Assembly: GCA_002686595.1 (NCBI GenBank)
Contig: NYXZ01000111.1
Coordinates: forward strand, 1 to 36,064
Reading direction: 5' to 3'
DNA: 36,064 nt
Source: Planctomycetota bacterium
GTDB taxonomy: Bacteria; Planctomycetota; UBA1135; GCA-002686595
Position numbers and translations under genes: made by a program
Part shown: in pieces, positions 32,422-36,064 of the stretch
Layout: each line of letters starts with the position of its first letter
Numbering within the stretch: position 1 is the first letter of the stretch
Notes under the pieces: generated by a model
The model's database searches: none
Told to the model about the DNA's origin: nothing
The model's input: the letters and a program-made list of their open reading frames with translations, nothing else

Positions 32422-34665
32422 CTACTGGAAGTCCACTGACAGACCGTCGGTGAAGGTGTAGCCCGCGGCGCCGGCGGCGGGATCCCGCAGCCACATGGCG
32501 AAGTTCCACTGGGTGCCGGCCGTAATCAAGCCCGTCTGTGACGGCGGGTTGGCCAGGTCGACTACCTTGACGGCGGTGCCGGAGCCATCCATGAAGACCG
32601 GCGGGTTCAGGCGGATAATCGGGGCCGAGATACACAGAACGCCGTTCCCGAAGGGGATCGAGGCCTGGTTGGCGCCGTAGATGAAGAGACCCGGCTGGTT
32701 GGAGGGGCCGTTCGACATGTCCAGCGTGAAGTTGTTGTCCGCCACGATGCAGCTGCCGGTCCAGTTGATAGTGGCCGTTGCGCCGGTGCTGTTGGGCAGG
32801 CTCGTGCAGTAGATCGCGGAAACACATCCTCCGCCGCCATCGCCCACCGCTCGCAACAGGAAGTAGGACGGAATGATGTTGGCCATGTTGTCCAGGACTC
32901 CGGAGCCACCCAGGTTGCTGGGATCAAAGACAGCCGGAGCGATTTCGCCCGCTATCCAGGCCTCTCCGCCATAGGGCGTGCCCGTGTCCAAGGGGGACAC
33001 ATACTGACCCGCGCTGTGGGCGATGGAGGCGCCGATGAAGAAGGTGCCGGTCACCGCCGTGTCGGGGATATCGATATCGTTGAGGATGTCGGTGTCCACA
33101 TTGGCCACGGTGGTGGGGAAGCTGGTCAGCAACACGGCGTCGCTGGGATCCCCGTCATTGGTCGGGTCATCCCACACATAAACATTGGCCGCAGAACCAT
33201 TACCGGGGCCGTAGCCCTGCCAGAGAGCCGAGCCCCAAGCAGCTTGAATCGTGGCGATCGTATCCGAACCGCCTTCGGCCTCGAAGGAGTGGATCCACGC
33301 CATTTCGCCACCATTGGTGAGACCGAGCAGGTCATCTGATGAGCCATCGTCATAGCGGTAGCCATCGTAGGGTGTGAACATGGAAATCGTGAACTGGCCC
33401 AAGCCGCCGGAGGCTCCGGGGAAGGTGCCCACACGCAATGTGTAAACCTGGCCAGCGACCGCCGTGAAGGCAATCTGGCTCTGCAGGCCACAGGTGTCGT
33501 CGTTACAGGCGATGGCGCCGGCCACGGGACAGCCGGAGCCGTCGTAGGCGGCCAGCTTCGTGTCCACCGTTGTCAGGTTACAAGTCTCGATTACAGCCGT
33601 CCCGTCGGAGGTGGCGGTCCACTCATACCAGACATCGAAGTCGATGTCCTGGGTGCCGAAGGCATCACAGAGCACATCCGCGCTGCCGTCCATGGAGGCT
33701 GCCGTTGTGTCGAAGTTGAAGGTGCCTTCGCCGGAGATAATGTCCGGGTTGGAGCAGCTGTCGTTCTGGGCCGGAGGCAGCGTGGTAACTGTTAGGTTGC
33801 CAGCACCTTGGGCACCGACATAGCCTGCCACTTGCACCATATAAACACCCCCGGCAATGACGGGAGTACTGATGGTGGACTGGAGACCACATGTATCGTC
33901 ATTGCAGTCCAGCAGGACCGTCGGGCAACCGGAGCCATCCCAAATGGCCATGATTGAGTCGTGCAGGGTGGTGCCGTCACACAGATCCATGACGACCGTG
34001 CCCGTGGCGGCCGCTGTCCATTCATACCAAACATCAGCGCTGGCGCTGCCACAGCCAGGGTCGGCATCTAGGCCCGTTCCGCCGGTGTTGTCCACCGCGA
34101 AGACGCCGTCGCCAGAAAGGGGCGTGGCGTTGGCGCAGTCGTCATTGCCACTGCCGCCGCCGCCACCACCTTCCGTGATGGTGATCGATCCAGGTCCGCC
34201 AGAAGCACCGGGGAAGGTTCCGACGCGCAGCAAATAGCTGTTACCCGCCGTCACCGGGAAGGTGAGCTCGGATTGCAGTCCGCAAGCGTCGTCATTACAC
34301 CCCAGGATCGGACTGCCACAGCCGCCGTCGTAAGCCGCTATCTTGGTGTCGACGGTGGTTTGGTTACAAGCGCTGACCGTAGCCGTTGCCGTGGAGGCCG
34401 CCGTGTAACAGAACCACACATCGAAATCGATCTCCTGGGTGCCGAAGAAGTCACACAGGGGATCGGCAACGCCGTCCATGGAGGCGGCGGTGTTGTCGAA
34501 GCTATAGGTGCCTGGTCCGGCGAGGGGTGTGCAGTTTGCACAGTCGTCGTTGCCGCCGCGGGCCGCCGTCTGATGGCTGCTGCCGGCGATGCCCTGAACC
34601 TGGGCATAGGCCTCGGATGTCGCCAAGAATGAGGCGGCAATGAGGCAGAGAGTTGTCATTTGCAT
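32422..34665 (-). CDS. Large secreted repeat protein with NDDC domains and Planctomycete-type C-terminal domain
   Basis: 747 residues, ATG 34665, with AGGAG about seven bases upstream. A signal peptide (LCLIAASFLATSEAYAQ) is followed by three homologous Cys-containing domains (about 39-165, 174-293, 301-420). Each opens with NDxCxN and carries WxxYTA or WYEWTA and CNDDxCGLQS. These are Gly-linked (GGGGGGSG). A distinct middle domain follows (~421-605, YRYDDGSSDDLLGLTNGGEMAWIHSFEAEGGSD), then a C-terminal domain (606-747) with NQPGLFIYGANQASIPFGNGVLCI and QWNFAMWLRDPAAGAAGYTFTDGL. The last resembles C-terminal domains of secreted Planctomycetota proteins and may serve sorting or surface attachment. 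Function is probably adhesive or structural; no enzyme motif seen. Confidence 0.9.
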   Translation of the reverse strand: MQMTTLCLIAASFLATSEAYAQVQGIAGSSHQTAARGGNDDCANCTPLAGPGTYSFDNTAASMDGVADPLCDFFGTQEIDFDVWFCYTAASTATATVSACNQTTVDTKIAAYDGGCGSPILGCNDDACGLQSELTFPVTAGNSYLLRVGTFPGASGGPGSITITEGGGGGGSGNDDCANATPLSGDGVFAVDNTGGTGLDADPGCGSASADVWYEWTAAATGTVVMDLCDGTTLHDSIMAIWDGSGCPTVLLDCNDDTCGLQSTISTPVIAGGVYMVQVAGYVGAQGAGNLTVTTLPPAQNDSCSNPDIISGEGTFNFDTTAASMDGSADVLCDAFGTQDIDFDVWYEWTATSDGTAVIETCNLTTVDTKLAAYDGSGCPVAGAIACNDDTCGLQSQIAFTAVAGQVYTLRVGTFPGASGGLGQFTISMFTPYDGYRYDDGSSDDLLGLTNGGEMAWIHSFEAEGGSDTIATIQAAWGSALWQGYGPGNGSAANVYVWDDPTNDGDPSDAVLLTSFPTTVANVDTDILNDIDIPDTAVTGTFFIGASIAHSAGQYVSPLDTGTPYGGEAWIAGEIAPAVFDPSNLGGSGVLDNMANIIPSYFLLRAVGDGGGGCVSAIYCTSLPNSTGATATINWTGSCIVADNNFTLDMSNGPSNQPGLFIYGANQASIPFGNGVLCISAPIIRLNPPVFMDGSGTAVKVVDLANPPSQTGLITAGTQWNFAMWLRDPAAGAAGYTFTDGLSVDFQ

Positions 34666-34928
34666 GGGGGATCTCCTGAGAACCTGGGAGTGGAATGGAC
34701 AAAGAATGCGGAGCCAGCGGCTTCGAGGTCAGTCCTGGGGAGCGGACCGCTGGCTGCTCATCGAGGGTCTCGATCCTAGCAGGAATGGACAAAATATGGG
34801 CAGGCGGGGCCGCCGGGCGCGGATTCTGGGCTGTAATGCCCATTCCCAAGAAAAAGAGGGGCGGCGACGCTCGTGCGCCGCCGCCCCCCGTTTCATTGAA
34901 GGGGACAGTTTGTGGGACTAGGTGAGTC
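34666..34928. other. 263-base gap between tandem secreted-repeat genes
   Basis: It contains the terminator of the upstream paralogue (34858-34887), a TGnTAGGAT extended -10-like element on the minus strand near 34773-34781, about 110 bases before the 34665 start, and two copies of GGAATGGACAAA (34692-34703 and 34782-34793). The AGGAG Shine-Dalgarno of the 747-residue gene is at its left edge. Promoter status unproven. Confidence 0.4.
34858..34887 (-). terminator. Terminator hairpin of the second secreted-repeat gene
   Basis: Arms GGGGCGGCG (34858-34866) and CGCCGCCCC (34879-34887) separated by a 12-base loop. On the minus strand it lies 41 bases after the stop and is followed by TCTTTTTCTTGG, a good intrinsic terminator. 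Over 30 bases it differs from the 32352-32383 element at one position. Confidence 0.85.
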
Positions 34929-36064
34929 CTACTGGAAGTCCACGGACAGGCCGTCCGTGAAGGTGTAGCCCGCTGCGCCGGCGGCGGGATCCCGCAGCCA
35001 CATGGCGAAGTTCCACTGGGAACCGGCGGTAATCAACCCCGTCTGTGACGGTGGGTTGGCCAGGTCCACAACCTTGCTGGCTGTACCGGCGCCGTCCATG
35101 AAGACCGGCGGGTTCAGGCGCAGGATCGGAGCCGAGATACACAGGACGCCGTTCCCGAAGGGGATCGAGGCCTGGTTGGCACCATAGATGAACAGGCCAG
35201 GCTGGTTGGCGGGGCCGCCACCCATGTCCAGCGTGAAGTTGTTGTCCGCCACGATGCAGCTACCCGACCAGTTGATCGACGCCGTGGCGCCGGTGCTGTT
35301 GGGCAGGCTGGAGCAGTAGACGGAGTCGACGCAACCGCCGCCGCCACCGTCGATGCTGATATCAAAGAAGCCCGCGCCGCCGGCCGCGCCGGGGAAGGAG
35401 CCGATACGGAGCAGGTAAACGGTGCCGTTGGTCACCGGGAACATGATCTGGCTGGCGAGGCCGCAGGTGTCGTCATTACAGGCCAACATGGTGCTGCCAC
35501 AACCGGCGTCGTAGGCGGCAATCTTGGTGTCGCCGCCGGCGCCGTTGCAGGTTTCGACAGTGGCCGTGCCGTTGTCGTCGGCGGTCCACTCGTACCACAC
35601 ATCATTCTCGATGTCCTGGGTGCCGAAGGCATCGCAGAGGATGTCCCCCGAACCGTCCGTCGTGGCGGAAGTGTTGTCGTAGTTGAAGGAACCTTGACCG
35701 GCGATCACTTCAGCGTTGGCGCAGTCGTCGTTTTGCGGACCGCCGCCTCCGCCGCCACCTTCAGTGACGTTGAAGACATCTGCTCCGCCGGCGGCACCGG
35801 GGAAGGAGCCGACGCGCAGCATGTACACATTGCCGGCGGTGGCCGGGAAACTGATGGTGGACTGGAGACCACATGTATCGTCATTGCAGTCCAGGATGGC
35901 TCCACCACAGCTGCCGTCGTAGGCGGCTAGCTTGGTGTCCACGAAACCAGTGCAGGTGTCCACGGTCACCGTGGCCGTCGAGGCGGCGGTGTAGGCGATG
36001 TCATTGCGGGTCAAACCGGCAGCCTTGAGCGCCTCATCAAAGGCAAGTTCGGCTGTGGCGCCCA
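34929..36064 (-). CDS. Paralogous secreted repeat protein, N-terminal part outside window
   Basis: Partial gene: stop at 34929-34931, frame open to base 36064 (378 codons). Visible: part of one NDDC-type domain (YTAASTATVTVDTC, CNDDTCGLQS), a Gly linker, a complete second domain (~NDDCANAEVI to FDISIDG), and the C-terminal domain, which is almost identical to that of the 747-residue protein (GLFIYGANQASIPFGNGVLCI, QWNFAMWLRDPAAGAAGYTF). It lacks the middle domain of its neighbour. The bases at 36007-36064, upstream of YTAAS, do not look like this family, so the 5' end may be wrong; if real, the start lies beyond the window. Confidence 0.85.
   Translation of the reverse strand, partial: GATAELAFDEALKAAGLTRNDIAYTAASTATVTVDTCTGFVDTKLAAYDGSCGGAILDCNDDTCGLQSTISFPATAGNVYMLRVGSFPGAAGGADVFNVTEGGGGGGGPQNDDCANAEVIAGQGSFNYDNTSATTDGSGDILCDAFGTQDIENDVWYEWTADDNGTATVETCNGAGGDTKIAAYDAGCGSTMLACNDDTCGLASQIMFPVTNGTVYLLRIGSFPGAAGGAGFFDISIDGGGGGCVDSVYCSSLPNSTGATASINWSGSCIVADNNFTLDMGGGPANQPGLFIYGANQASIPFGNGVLCISAPILRLNPPVFMDGAGTASKVVDLANPPSQTGLITAGSQWNFAMWLRDPAAGAAGYTFTDGLSVDFQ

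Overview
The window is GC-rich, densely coded bacterial DNA of chromosomal character. There are 31 supportable protein genes on both strands and no RNA gene, insertion sequence or phage module that I can recognise. The best taxonomic guess is Planctomycetota. The two large secreted proteins at the right end carry 'NDDC' repeat domains and a C-terminal domain ending in a W-x-RDP...DGL-type motif that I associate with that phylum, and the YdjY-type protein, the flavin-dependent ThyX and the weak Shine-Dalgarno signals at many starts fit. This is an inference, not a proof. Both ends cut through genes, so the window may be a whole contig.

Left part (1-8435): the N-terminal 691 residues of a pyruvate:ferredoxin-oxidoreductase-like enzyme (minus); a divergent pair of secreted lipoproteins (YCF48-like propeller and alkaline-phosphatase-superfamily 'sulfatase'); a translationally coupled minus-strand pair (zinc-ribbon membrane protein, then a bifunctional-nuclease-family protein); then a plus-strand run starting with an R. 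etli-type asparaginase and the NAD(P)H-hydrate dehydratase NnrD.

Middle part (8413-22261): a 1141-residue exported HEAT-like protein containing a 10-copy 15-bp minisatellite, ThyX with an interrupted signature motif and an 18-bp repeat array at its start, a YdjY-domain protein, a membrane protein of unknown role and myo-inositol-phosphate synthase. Convergent to these, behind a 17-bp inverted repeat enclosing 19-bp tandem repeats, lie three minus-strand genes (Ser/Gly-tailed small protein, membrane-anchored coiled-coil protein, alpha/beta hydrolase). Next come a solitary DNA-methylase-fold protein abutting a 3-methyladenine-DNA-glycosylase gene, a DUF481 outer-membrane protein, and a fusion of a ZIP metal transporter with an SO_0444/ArsP-like permease. 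The fusion gene overlaps fabI tail to tail.

Right part (23022-36064): after a 426-base gap with a strong ribosome binding site comes an overlapping three-gene unit: a degenerate sigma-factor-like protein, a small helical protein, and an 894-residue GAF-GAF-AAA+-Fis protein that looks like a sigma-54 activator but lacks the GAFTGA loop. I consider this the most interesting candidate for an undescribed regulatory system. A GT-C glycosyltransferase and queA follow. Convergent to queA is a thiE-arsM pair (transcribed arsM to thiE). Beyond it are a 74-residue zinc-ribbon/AT-hook-like protein and two tandem paralogous secreted repeat proteins that share C-terminal domains and nearly identical terminator hairpins. 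The last ~55 bases of the window look unrelated to the repeat protein they are joined to and may mark an assembly chimera.
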